NCBI GenBank assembly: GCA_009693345.1 | Contig: SHXL01000051.1 | Location: forward strand, 1 to 14,974 | Reading direction: 5' to 3' | Origin: Betaproteobacteria bacterium | Lineage (GTDB): Bacteria > Pseudomonadota > Gammaproteobacteria > Burkholderiales > SG8-39 | Length of the DNA: 14,974 nt | Part shown: one piece after another, positions 5,122-13,025 of the stretch | Layout: every line of letters starts with the position of its first letter | Numbering within the stretch: position 1 is the first letter of the stretch | The notes under the pieces: generated by a model | What the model was told of the DNA's origin: nothing | What the model saw: the letters and a program-made list of their open reading frames with translations, nothing else | Databases searched by the model: none | Translations under genes and position numbers: made by a program

Positions 5122-6789
5122 ATGGAAAAAATCTGGCTGAAGAGCTATCCGCCCGGCTGGCCGGCGGAGATCACCTGGAACCAGTACCCGTCCGTCGGCG
5201 CGCTGTTCGAGGACAGCTGCCGGAAGTTCGCCGACCGGCCGGCGTTCCACTGCATGGGCAAGACGATCAGCTTCGTGGAGCTCGATCGCCTGTCGAGAGA
5301 CTTTGCTGCCTGGCTGCAGGCGAAGGGACTGCCCAAGGGCACGCGCATCGCGCTGATGATGCCCAACGTCCTCCAGTACCCGGTGGCGCTGTTCGGCACG
5401 CTGCGCGCGGGCTACACCGTGGTGAACGTCAACCCGCTCTACACGCCGCGCGAACTCGAGCACCAGTTGAAGGACTCCGGCGCCGAAGCGATCGTGATCC
5501 TGGAGAACTTCGCGGTCACGCTGCAGGAAGTTCTCGTCCGCACCCCGGTGAAGCACGTGGTCGTGACTTCGCTCGGCGACATGCTCGGCCTGAAGGGCCT
5601 GATCGTGAATTTCGTGGTGCGCAACGTGAAGAAGATGGTGCCGGCGTTCAATCTGCCCGGCGCGCTTTCCTGGAGCGGCGTGCTTGCCGAAGGCGCGGGC
5701 AAGCCGATGAAACCTTTCGAGACCGGGCACGAGGATATCGCCTTCCTGCAGTACACCGGCGGCACGACGGGCGTGTCCAAGGGGGCGATGCTGCTCCACC
5801 GCAACATCCTCGCCAACGTCGAGCAGGCTTCGGGCAATATCAACGCGGGCCTGGGCAGCGAGCCGCCGGTGATCATCACCGCGCTGCCGCTCTACCACAT
5901 CTTTTCCCTCACGGTGAACTGCCTGATGATGGCCAAGATGGGCGGACTGAACATTCTCATCACCAATCCCCGGGACATTCCGGCGTTCGTGAAGGAACTG
6001 GGCAAGCACCGCTACAACATGATCTCCGGCGTGAACACGCTGTTCAACGCGTTCCTGCACAACCCGGATTTCGCCAAGCTCGACTTTTCGGCCGTGAAGT
6101 TGTGCGTCGGCGGCGGCATGGCGGTGCAAAAGGCTGTGGCCGACAAATGGAAGGAAGTCACCGGCAGGACGCTGCTCGAGGGTTATGGCCTGACCGAGAC
6201 CTCGCCCGTCGCGACCATGAATCCGCACGACCTCAAGGAATACAGCGGCTCGATCGGTTTGCCGGTGCCTTCCACCGAAATCGCGCTGCGCGACGACAAC
6301 AAGCAGGACGTGCCGCTCGGCCAGCCGGGCGAAATATGCATCAAGGGCCCGCAGGTGATGAAAGGCTATTGGCAGCGGCCCGAGGAGACCGCGCAGGTGC
6401 TGGGGCCGGACGGCTTCCTCTACACCGGCGATGTCGGCGTGATGGACGAAAAGGGCTTCGTGCGCATCGTCGACCGCAAGAAGGACATGATCCTGGTGTC
6501 GGGCTTCAACGTTTACCCGAACGAGATCGAGCAGGTGGTGGCGATGATGCCGGGCGTGCTGGAAGTCGCCGCCATCGGCGTGCCCGACGAGAAATCGGGC
6601 GAGGTGCCGAAGGTGTTCATCGTGAGGAAGGACCCGGCGCTGACCGAAGCGCAGGTGCTGGCGCACTGCAGGGAGCAACTCACCGGCTACAAGCAGCCCA
6701 GGCACGTCGAGTTCCGCACCGAACTGCCGAAGACCAACGTCGGCAAGATCCTGCGGCGTGCCTTGCGCGACGAGAAGAAGGCGGCGTAA
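5122..6789 (+). CDS. fadD: Long-chain-fatty-acid--CoA ligase FadD
   Basis: A 555-residue adenylate-forming enzyme that activates fatty acids to acyl-CoA with ATP via an acyl-AMP intermediate, feeding beta-oxidation at the inner membrane face. Seen in order: the P-loop-like AMP motif YTGGTTGVSKG (residues 211-221), the adenine-binding YGLTETSP (355-362), the YTGD motif (434-437) followed by the fatty-acyl-CoA synthetase signature through RIVDRKKDMILVSGFNVYP, and the C-terminal PKTNVGK with the catalytic lysine at 542. Length matches E. coli FadD (561). The N-terminus MEKIWLKSYPPG is that of betaproteobacterial FadD, so the start at 5122 is secure. It sits in a run with an enoyl-CoA hydratase, which performs a later step of the same pathway. 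Confidence 0.96.
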   Translation: MEKIWLKSYPPGWPAEITWNQYPSVGALFEDSCRKFADRPAFHCMGKTISFVELDRLSRDFAAWLQAKGLPKGTRIALMMPNVLQYPVALFGTLRAGYTVVNVNPLYTPRELEHQLKDSGAEAIVILENFAVTLQEVLVRTPVKHVVVTSLGDMLGLKGLIVNFVVRNVKKMVPAFNLPGALSWSGVLAEGAGKPMKPFETGHEDIAFLQYTGGTTGVSKGAMLLHRNILANVEQASGNINAGLGSEPPVIITALPLYHIFSLTVNCLMMAKMGGLNILITNPRDIPAFVKELGKHRYNMISGVNTLFNAFLHNPDFAKLDFSAVKLCVGGGMAVQKAVADKWKEVTGRTLLEGYGLTETSPVATMNPHDLKEYSGSIGLPVPSTEIALRDDNKQDVPLGQPGEICIKGPQVMKGYWQRPEETAQVLGPDGFLYTGDVGVMDEKGFVRIVDRKKDMILVSGFNVYPNEIEQVVAMMPGVLEVAAIGVPDEKSGEVPKVFIVRKDPALTEAQVLAHCREQLTGYKQPRHVEFRTELPKTNVGKILRRALRDEKKAA

Positions 6790-6822
6790 AAAATAAATCG
6801 GGCCCACCTATTCTAGGGACTG

Positions 6823-7590
6823 GTGTGGCTCGGCATCGCGATCGCGTCGTGGGGCGCTCTCTGTTCGATCGCCAAGCGCTCCCTGCCGGCAGCGGTCTAC
6901 GGCCTGATCGGCTTCTGCGGTTTCAACATCCTGGTGTGGTTGGGGCTCGCCTTTACGCGGCCCGAGCACGCCGCGATCATCATGGCGCTGCAGACGCCGA
7001 TGACCGCGATCGCAATCTGGCTCACGCGCGGCCTGCGCCCGGCGTCGTTCACGATAGGCTGCATCGCCGCCGCGATCGGCGGCGTGCTCGTGGTGGTCAC
7101 CAAGGGCAATCTCGCCCACGTCTTCGAGGGCGGTACGCTGATTGGCGACCTGCTCGTCCTGCTCGGCGCCGTGAGCTGGGTGATCTACACCATGCCGGGC
7201 CATCATTTCTCAGGCTGGTCGCCGCCGCGCATGACGGTGTTCACCTGCATTCCGGGCGCCATCGGCCTCGTCGCGATCAACGCCTTCACCATCGCATCGG
7301 GCTACTCGGTGCTGCCGACGTTCGACCAGGTGTGGTCGGTGAAATGGCAGCTCGCCTATTTCGTGGTGTTCACCGTGGTGCTGGGCGTGCTGGGTTTCAA
7401 CAACGGGGTGAAATACCTGGGCGCGCTGAACGCGATGCTGATGCTAAACCTGATCCCGATCATCGTATTCGCGATTGAAGCCTGGCTGGGCTGCAGCTTC
7501 GCCGCGATCGAGATCGGCGGCGCGGCGATCGTGATTGGCGCACTGGCGGCGAACAACCTCTACCTGAGAAGGTCCGCGCAGCGGCCGTGA
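6823..7590 (+). CDS. EamA/DMT-family transporter, apparently N-terminally short
   Basis: A 255-residue membrane protein of the drug/metabolite transporter superfamily. Seen: about nine hydrophobic helices and two repeated halves; the PEHAAIIMALQTPMTAI and VKYLGALNAMLMLNLIPI segments correspond to the EamA helices that follow the third and eighth helices, and GGVLVVVTKGN closes the first repeat. Family members normally have ten helices and about 290-300 residues, so one helix and 35-50 residues appear to be missing at or near the front. The frame opens only after a TAG at 6814-6816; GTG 6823 with AGGGA (6815-6819) just upstream is the only reasonable start. The upstream gap to fadD is just 33 bp. 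It may be functional with nine helices, or be a remnant after deletion. Substrate unknown. Its stop overlaps the next gene (GTGA). Confidence 0.75.
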   Translation: MWLGIAIASWGALCSIAKRSLPAAVYGLIGFCGFNILVWLGLAFTRPEHAAIIMALQTPMTAIAIWLTRGLRPASFTIGCIAAAIGGVLVVVTKGNLAHVFEGGTLIGDLLVLLGAVSWVIYTMPGHHFSGWSPPRMTVFTCIPGAIGLVAINAFTIASGYSVLPTFDQVWSVKWQLAYFVVFTVVLGVLGFNNGVKYLGALNAMLMLNLIPIIVFAIEAWLGCSFAAIEIGGAAIVIGALAANNLYLRRSAQRP

Positions 7591-8225
7591 ACCTCTCGCC
7601 CATCGCCTTTGCCAACGGCGTGCTGCTGGTGGGCCTCTACGCGCTGGACTGGGCGCCCGGCACGATCGCATTCCTGTTCTGGTTCGAGGCCGCCGTGATC
7701 GGCGCGTTTACCTTCATCAAGGTGGCGGCGAGCCTGCCCGGCGATGTCCCCGGAGTAAAGAAAAGCGTCATCTACGTGCGGCTCCCGCTCCCGGGGGAAA
7801 GAACGCGCGTGAGCACATCGGTGCCGCGCGTCAACGCATTCGCCGTGCTACCGTTGTTCGTCGTGTTCTACGGCGTGCTGCTCGCGGGGTACGGTGCGCT
7901 GCTGCTTTTCTCGCTGAAGGATCCGGACTATCCGGCGTTGGTCAGGAGCGCGCTCTCGTCGGACGGCGTGCGTCTTGCCATGGCGCTGTTCGCCGGCCAG
8001 CACCTGTGGGCCTTCTGGCGCGGCTACGTGCGCGGCCCGGCATGGCAGCGCTCCGATCCGACTTTCCATTTTTGGAAACCCTTCGGCCTGGCCATCATCG
8101 CCTGGCTCGCCTTCTTCTTCGGCTTCCTGGTGCTGGGTTGGTTGAACAGCCCACTGGTGATCCTCACCGTGCTGATCGTGCTAAAAGCGATTGCTGAGTT
8201 GTTCAACGCGCTGGTCGATGCATAG
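7587..8225 (+). CDS. DUF6498-like integral membrane protein of unknown function
   Basis: A 212-residue protein with about five to six hydrophobic helices. Seen: an N-terminal pair of helices with FLFWFEAAVIGAF, a charged loop of about 40 residues (roughly residues 48-85) with several basic residues, a helix with LPLFVVFYGVLLAGYGALLL, then GQHLWAFWRGYVRG and two further hydrophobic stretches ending NSPLVILTVLIVLKAIAELF. The W.E..IG pattern in the second helix and the overall layout resemble DUF6498 proteins, which have no assigned function; this is from memory of the family. It starts at GTG 7587, overlapping the stop of the EamA gene by 4 bases, with the internal sequence GAGAAGGTCC upstream serving poorly as a ribosome site, so translation is probably coupled. 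No enzymatic motif is visible. Confidence 0.75.
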   Translation: MNLSPIAFANGVLLVGLYALDWAPGTIAFLFWFEAAVIGAFTFIKVAASLPGDVPGVKKSVIYVRLPLPGERTRVSTSVPRVNAFAVLPLFVVFYGVLLAGYGALLLFSLKDPDYPALVRSALSSDGVRLAMALFAGQHLWAFWRGYVRGPAWQRSDPTFHFWKPFGLAIIAWLAFFFGFLVLGWLNSPLVILTVLIVLKAIAELFNALVDA

Positions 8226-8262
8226 GCCGGCGAGTGGCAGCGGGTCGACGAAACGCCGTGAG

Positions 8263-10659
8263 TCAAGGTGCCGGCACGAGGCGCAGCAACTGGTGCTGCT
8301 CGGCGTCGAGGATCCTGCGCTCGGCGCGCATCGGGATGTATTCGTTCTTCGCCCAGGCTTCGCTGAAAGCCTTGTAGTGGTCCGAGAGGATGTTGCCGGA
8401 CTGGCCGCCGGAGTGGATGTAGAGGGATTTCTCCAGGTCTGACAGGTCGTAGATCGCGCGCAGGCTGGCGGCGTGGCGGTTGGCGAAGGGCTGGGCTTCG
8501 TCGTTCAGGTTGTTGCGCCCCACGTTCACGGTGTAGGCGTCGCCCGGCGAAGGCACGTTGATGTCGAAGAGCCCTGCAAGCAGCGGCTGGCGGCCGAAGG
8601 GCCGGTGCTGGTGGCGCGCAAGATGCGCTTCGCCCCAGCGCCAGCGGGCCTGGTCGCTGCCGTAGCGCTTCGCAAGATCCGCGAGGGCGGCCTCCAGCGA
8701 GAGCGCGAGCGCTTCCTCGCAGGTCTCGAGCGCGGGCGTGCGCACGTCGTCGCACCAGCGTGCGCGTTCCGCGTCGCCCGAGAGCACGTTGCCGAGGAAC
8801 ACCGCGCGCGCGAGCCAGTTCTGGTGAAACGCGTCGCCCAGTTCGTCGGCGTAGATGGCGCGCGTGAGTTCGCGCCACCAGGCCCAGGCGATCAGCGGTT
8901 CGGCGCGCTCGGGCGCCATCGCGCCGTCCCACTTGGCGAGGAGAGCGAGCGCTTTGCGCGCTTCTTCGCTACGCGGCCGGGTCGCCAGCAGCTTTGGCAG
9001 CAGCTCGCGCATCGCAAGCGACACCACGTCGGCCTGGATGCGGGCGAAGCTGTTCACGCCATGTTTCGGTGTCGCATCCAGCAACTGCTGGATGCGCTCG
9101 GCGCGGTAGGGCGGCTGCCAGTCGGAGCTGATGAAGTGCGGGTAGCCGGGCGGGGTAATGCGGTGATTGGCGGTGACGACGGCGCCGCTTTCGGGATTGA
9201 AGCTGCGCGGCAACTGCTCGAACGGGATGTAGCCCGCCCAGTCGTACTTCGCCTGCCAGCCCGGCGCCGGCGCCATGCCCTTCAGGTCGTTGCCGGGTTT
9301 GCGCTGCGGCACGCGGCCCGCGGCGACAAAACCGATGTTGCCCTCGATGTCGGCGTAGACGATGTTCTGCTGCGGCGAATGGAAATCGCGCGCCGCGGCG
9401 AGGAAGCCATCCCATTCGCGCGCGCGCGCGAATCTCAGCGCCGCCTGCATGCTGCGGTCGTCCTCCGCGAGCGCGGTCCACGCGAAAGCGATCACGTGGC
9501 CGCGCGGCGCCAGATCCTGGGCCGTGCGCATCACGTCCGAGATCACGGGGCCGTGGCGCGAGATGCGCACGCGCAGCTTCTCGGATTCCGCGCCCTTGAC
9601 GTTGATCGTCTCGTCGATCACCTGGAACGCACGCGGGCCCTCGGGTGCGAGGTACCCGCCGGCGGCATCCAGTTTTTCGATATAGAGGTCCTGCACGTCG
9701 GAGCCGGTGTTGGTCATGCCCCAGGCGATGCGTTCGTTGCGACCGAGAATCACAGCCGGCACGCCGGGCAGCGTCGCGCCGATCGCGGTCAGGCCGGGCG
9801 CGGAAAGATGCGCGAAATACCACACCGATGGCGCGGTGAGGCCCAGATGCGGGTCGTTCGCGAGCAGCGGCTTGCCGCTCGCGCTGCGCGCGCCCGAGAC
9901 CACCCAGTTGTTCGAGCCGAGGCCTTCGTTGTCAGGAACAAATCGGGCGAGCCGCACCGCATCGCGTTCCATCGAGCTGTAGAGCTCTTTCAGATCTGCG
10001 ATCACCGGCACCGGATCGCCGGGGTAGGGCGGCAGCAGTTCGTGGATGCGCGCGAGCGGCAGGTTCCTGGCAAGGCGCATGCGCAGCAGCTCGTTGCGCC
10101 AGTTGCCGCCAAGGTCCCAGGCCATCATCTTCACCCAGGCGATCGAGTCGGCGGGGGACCAAGGTTCCGGGCGCGCGCCGGTGAGCCAGAACTCCAGCGG
10201 CAGCACCGGGTCGGAGGCGAGGAAGGCATTCACGCCCGCGGCATAGGCCTCGAGAAGCGCGCGCGTCTCGGTGTCCAGCGTGCGAAGGTTCGCTTCCGCC
10301 GCGCGCCGCACGCCGAGCGTGCGCACGAAACGGTCGGTCTCGAGTGCGCCCGGGCCGACGATTTCAGCCAGCCTGCCCGAGGCGATGCGCCGGTTCATTT
10401 CCATCTGCCAGAGCCGGTCCTGCGCGTGGATGAAGCCCAGCGCGAAGCTCGCATCCGCCAGATTGCCGGCGAAGATGTGCGGGATGCCGTAGCGGTCGCG
10501 CAGGATCTCGGCGGGCGCGCTCAGCCCGGCGAGGCGGAATTCGCCCCGCGACTGGGGCAGGGACTGGCGCAGGTAGAGATAGAACCCCGCCAGCAGCAGT
10601 GCCGCAAGGATTCCCGCGACGGCGGCAAATTGCAGGGTGAAACGCAAGATTCGTCGCAT
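8263..10659 (-). CDS. Penicillin acylase family protein (Ntn hydrolase, possible AHL acylase)
   Basis: A 798-residue precursor of the penicillin amidase (S45) family, which hydrolyses amide bonds of acylated substrates such as beta-lactams or N-acyl-homoserine lactones. Seen: an N-terminal membrane anchor or signal at about residues 8-30, an alpha-chain region with RDRYGIPHIFAG and FIHAQDRLWQMEMNRR, then GLGSNNWVVSG where autocatalytic cleavage between Gly248 and Ser249 would release the N-terminal nucleophile serine of the beta chain. Further expected segments are SGKPLLANDPHLGL, IAWGMTNTGSD, and VVTANHRI with the oxyanion asparagine at Asn498 (about beta 250). The set is complete and the length is normal. 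Exported to the periplasm by inference. It converges with the DUF6498-like gene across 37 bp without an obvious terminator, and diverges from phaZ across 84 bp. The true substrate cannot be read from sequence. Confidence 0.92.
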   Translation of the reverse strand: MRRILRFTLQFAAVAGILAALLLAGFYLYLRQSLPQSRGEFRLAGLSAPAEILRDRYGIPHIFAGNLADASFALGFIHAQDRLWQMEMNRRIASGRLAEIVGPGALETDRFVRTLGVRRAAEANLRTLDTETRALLEAYAAGVNAFLASDPVLPLEFWLTGARPEPWSPADSIAWVKMMAWDLGGNWRNELLRMRLARNLPLARIHELLPPYPGDPVPVIADLKELYSSMERDAVRLARFVPDNEGLGSNNWVVSGARSASGKPLLANDPHLGLTAPSVWYFAHLSAPGLTAIGATLPGVPAVILGRNERIAWGMTNTGSDVQDLYIEKLDAAGGYLAPEGPRAFQVIDETINVKGAESEKLRVRISRHGPVISDVMRTAQDLAPRGHVIAFAWTALAEDDRSMQAALRFARAREWDGFLAAARDFHSPQQNIVYADIEGNIGFVAAGRVPQRKPGNDLKGMAPAPGWQAKYDWAGYIPFEQLPRSFNPESGAVVTANHRITPPGYPHFISSDWQPPYRAERIQQLLDATPKHGVNSFARIQADVVSLAMRELLPKLLATRPRSEEARKALALLAKWDGAMAPERAEPLIAWAWWRELTRAIYADELGDAFHQNWLARAVFLGNVLSGDAERARWCDDVRTPALETCEEALALSLEAALADLAKRYGSDQARWRWGEAHLARHQHRPFGRQPLLAGLFDINVPSPGDAYTVNVGRNNLNDEAQPFANRHAASLRAIYDLSDLEKSLYIHSGGQSGNILSDHYKAFSEAWAKNEYIPMRAERRILDAEQHQLLRLVPAP

Positions 10660-10743
10660 TTCAGGAAGAATACCCGCGATATCCCCTGCGGGCCTTGAAC
10701 CGCCTTATGCCGCACTGCCGCAAATCTGCTATGGTGCAGGCGC

Positions 10744-12000
10744 ATGCTATACAAGATGTTCGAAGCGCAGCACCAGTGGCTCGGGCCATGGCGACATGCC
10801 GCGGAGGCCGCCCGCGGCTGGTTCGGGCACCCCTTCAGCCCTTTCAGTTATTCGCCGATTTCGCGCCGCATCGCCGCCTCCAGCGAGCTATTCCTGCGCG
10901 TCACCCAGCGCTACGAGAAGCCGGCCTGGAACATCGACTTCACGCTCGTGGACGGCCGGGAGGTCGCGGTCGAAATCGTCACCGAACTGGACAAACCGTT
11001 CTGCAAAATGATCCATTTCCGCCGCGCCATTGACGGGCCGCAAGGCCGCGGGAATGACCCGCGCATCCTGCTCGTGGCGCCGCTCTCGGGCCACCATGCG
11101 ACGCTGTTGCGCGACACGGTGCGCACGCTGCTGCCCGAGCACGACGTCTGGGTCACCGACTGGGTGGACGCGAGGATGGTGCCGCTCAGCGCCGGACCGT
11201 TCCACCTCGCCGACTATGTCGACTACGTGCGCGAGTTCATCACCCTGTTGACGGATCCGCGGCAGCCGAACCTGAATGTGATATCGGTATGCCAGCCCAC
11301 CGTGCCGGTGCTTTGCGCGGTGGCTCTGATGGCGCAGGACGGAGGGCCCGCATCAAGTCACCTGGCGCCGAAAACCATGGTCATGATGGGCGGGCCGATC
11401 GACGCCCGGAAAAGCCCGACCGCGGTGAACAACCTCGCCACGCGCAAACCCTATTCGTGGTTCGAGCAGAACGTGATCCAGCGCGTGCCGGAAAAGTATC
11501 CGGGCTACTCGCGCCGCGTCTATCCGGGATTCCTGCAGCACCTCGGTTTCGTGGCGATGAACCCGGATCGCCATCTGAGCGCGCACTGGGACTATTTCAA
11601 CCACCTGCTCGAGGGCGACGACGGCTCGGCCGAAAAGCACCGCGATTTCTACGATGAATACAACGCGGTGCTGGACCTGCCCGCCGAGTACTACCTCGAT
11701 ACGGTGAAGGCCGTGTTCCAGGATTTCGCGCTGCCCAAGGGGCGCCTGTTCATTCGCGATCAGCTGGTGCGGCCGCAGGAAATCCGCGCTACCGCGCTGC
11801 TCAGCATCGAAGGCGAGCTGGACGACATTTCCGGTAACGGCCAGACCGAGGCGGCGCACCTGCTGTGCTTCAACATTCCGGCAAATCGGCGCGAGCACTA
11901 TGTCGCCCCGGGCACCGGCCATTACGGCATCTTCGCCGGGCGCCGCTGGCGCGAGACCATCTACCCCAAGGTCAGGGATTTCATCCGCGAGCACGCCTAA
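10744..12000 (+). CDS. phaZ: Intracellular polyhydroxybutyrate depolymerase PhaZ (PhaZa1 type)
   Basis: A 418-residue cytoplasmic enzyme that degrades native PHB granules to release 3-hydroxybutyrate units. Seen: N-terminal MLYKMFEAQHQWLGPWR typical of these proteins, an alpha/beta hydrolase core, and a nucleophile elbow SVCQPT in which cysteine (Cys183) replaces serine. The same residue number and type are known for Ralstonia eutropha PhaZa1. The other triad members are probably Asp360 or Asp361 in EGELDDISG and His393 in GTGHYGIF. There is no signal peptide, and length matches the family (about 419). The ribosome site is weak (AGG at 10738-10740). A phaZ gene implies the organism stores PHB, although no phaC or phasin gene is present here. 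Its stop overlaps the convergent cysB stop. Confidence 0.95.
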   Translation: MLYKMFEAQHQWLGPWRHAAEAARGWFGHPFSPFSYSPISRRIAASSELFLRVTQRYEKPAWNIDFTLVDGREVAVEIVTELDKPFCKMIHFRRAIDGPQGRGNDPRILLVAPLSGHHATLLRDTVRTLLPEHDVWVTDWVDARMVPLSAGPFHLADYVDYVREFITLLTDPRQPNLNVISVCQPTVPVLCAVALMAQDGGPASSHLAPKTMVMMGGPIDARKSPTAVNNLATRKPYSWFEQNVIQRVPEKYPGYSRRVYPGFLQHLGFVAMNPDRHLSAHWDYFNHLLEGDDGSAEKHRDFYDEYNAVLDLPAEYYLDTVKAVFQDFALPKGRLFIRDQLVRPQEIRATALLSIEGELDDISGNGQTEAAHLLCFNIPANRREHYVAPGTGHYGIFAGRRWRETIYPKVRDFIREHA

Positions 12001-12941
12001 AGTTCGTAGCTGGTTCCTGTCTTTTCCATCACGGTTTGTTCCACCAGATCGCGCGACAGGTTCGGCGCGAACAGTTCGATGAAATCGTAGGCGTAGCGCC
12101 GCAGGTAGGCGCCGCGCTTGATGCCGAGGCGCGTGGTCGACGAGGTGAAGAGGTGCGCGGCGTCGATCGCGCGCAATTGCCGGTCGCGTTTCGGGTTGAA
12201 TGCCATGGCGGCCATGATGCCCACACCCAAGCCAAGCTCGACATAGGTCTTTATGACATCGGCGTCAAATGCGGTGAGCACGACCTGGAGCGCGAGGCCG
12301 CGCTGCTCGAAGGCGCGGTTAACGACGGAACGATTGGCGTAGGCGAAGTCGTAGGTAACGATCGGGTACTTCGCCACGGCCTCGAGCGTGAGCGGCGCGA
12401 TCTTGAGCAGCGGGTGCTTGGGCGGCACCACGATGCAGCGGTTCCACTGGTAGCAGGGCAGCGCCGCAAGACCGGGGTGCTCGGCGATGTGCTCGGTGGC
12501 GACGCACAGGTCGGCCTCGCCCCGCGCGACCTCTTCGCAGATCTGCGTCGGATTACCCTGATGGATGAATAGCTGCACCTTGGGGTAGCGGCGCTTGAAT
12601 GCCGCCACCGCCTTCGGCAGCGCGTAGCGCGCCTGCGTGTGGGTGGTGGCGACGGTCAGCATGCCGATCTTCTCGCCGGCGAAATCTTCCCCCGCGCGCT
12701 TCAGGTTGGCCGCGTCGGCCAGCATGCGCTCGGCAATCGCGATCACCGCGCGGCCGGGTTCGGTGATGCCCGTGAGGCGCTTGCCGTTGCGCACGAAGAT
12801 CTCGATGCCGAGTTCTTCTTCGAGGCCCTTGATCTGCTTGCTGATCCCGGGCTGGGAAGTGTGCAGCGCCCCTGCGGCCGCCGAAATGTTTATTCCGTGG
12901 CGGGCAACCTCGCAGACATAGCGTAATTGCTGAAGTTTCAT
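11997..12941 (-). CDS. cysB: LysR-type transcriptional regulator CysB
   Basis: A 314-residue LysR-family activator of sulfate assimilation genes. Seen: an N-terminal winged helix-turn-helix (residues 1-60) with SAAAGALHTSQPGISKQIKG, a linker helix, and the effector domain whose first strand and loop carry TTHTQARYALP (residues 99-109). Thr100, Thr102 and Gln103 coincide with the sulfate / N-acetylserine site of E. coli CysB. Length is normal. It is transcribed divergently from cysI, the classical arrangement for a local LysR regulator, and the intergenic region holds a T-N11-A box over its own -10 element, which points to autoregulation together with control of cysI. Betaproteobacteria often carry several CysB/SsuR paralogues, so sulfonate-responsive SsuR is an alternative, but the sulfite reductase partner favours CysB. 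Confidence 0.93.
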   Translation of the reverse strand: MKLQQLRYVCEVARHGINISAAAGALHTSQPGISKQIKGLEEELGIEIFVRNGKRLTGITEPGRAVIAIAERMLADAANLKRAGEDFAGEKIGMLTVATTHTQARYALPKAVAAFKRRYPKVQLFIHQGNPTQICEEVARGEADLCVATEHIAEHPGLAALPCYQWNRCIVVPPKHPLLKIAPLTLEAVAKYPIVTYDFAYANRSVVNRAFEQRGLALQVVLTAFDADVIKTYVELGLGVGIMAAMAFNPKRDRQLRAIDAAHLFTSSTTRLGIKRGAYLRRYAYDFIELFAPNLSRDLVEQTVMEKTGTSYEL

Positions 12942-12962
12942 GGACTTAGGAAAGACCTATCA

Positions 12963-12968
12963 ATTATA
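12963..12968 (-). promoter_or_regulatory. Candidate -10 element of cysB
   Basis: On the minus strand these bases read TATAAT, a perfect sigma-70 -10 hexamer, about 22 bases before the cysB start codon. The bases 16-18 bp upstream are A-rich (AAAATA) and do not resemble a -35 box. The hexamer lies inside the left arm of the LysR-type box, so bound regulator would occlude it. Confidence 0.45.
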
Positions 12969-12983
12969 TAACTTTAACATAAT
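12963..12983. promoter_or_regulatory. Perfect LysR-type T-N11-A box between cysB and cysI
   Basis: ATTAT at 12963-12967 and ATAAT at 12979-12983 form a perfect five-base inverted repeat separated by exactly 11 bases, the T-N11-A geometry of LysR-family sites. It lies in an AT-rich 84-bp intergenic region within very GC-rich DNA, and overlaps the candidate -10 of cysB and the candidate -35 of cysI. Binding there could repress cysB while contacting RNA polymerase at cysI. A second shorter repeat, TATT-N7-AATA at 12986-13000, lies beside it. That CysB binds here is inferred from position and symmetry. Confidence 0.55.
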
Positions 12984-13002
12984 AGTATTTTATAAGAATA
13001 AG
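12974..13002 (+). promoter_or_regulatory. Candidate cysI promoter (TTAACA - 17 bp - AATAAG)
   Basis: TTAACA at 12974-12979 matches five of six -35 positions and AATAAG at 12997-13002 matches four of six -10 positions, with the ideal 17-bp spacer. Transcription would start near 13009, leaving a leader of about 17 bases before the cysI ATG. That leader has no Shine-Dalgarno sequence; the only AGG-rich stretch (13001-13007) is too far from the ATG. The -35 lies within the LysR-type box, as expected for an activated or regulated promoter. Confidence 0.4.
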
Positions 13003-13025
13003 GTAGGACCGTACGATTTGCCGTC

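Noticed and set aside
5095..6807. 570-codon open frame antisense to fadD
   Set aside because: Shadow of a secure FadD gene; His/Arg-rich and without recognisable domains.
6780..6825. A-rich run plus GGGCCC after fadD considered as an intrinsic terminator
   Set aside because: GGGCCC has no loop and no stable stem is present; the A-run precedes rather than follows it, so it does not fit a terminator for the plus strand.
4833..7478. 881-codon open frame on the plus strand spanning MFS, fadD and EamA genes
   Set aside because: It is a GC-rich frame shadow: arginine-rich, no domain recognised, and it overlaps three well-supported genes in another frame.
8473..10698. 741-codon open frame antisense to the penicillin acylase gene
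   Set aside because: The acylase on the minus strand has complete family motifs, and the antisense frame shows only codon-shadow composition.
10660..10743. TTGAAC (10695-10700) and TATGGT (10730-10735) considered as a phaZ promoter
   Set aside because: The spacing is 29 bp, far outside the functional range, and no better-paired boxes were found.
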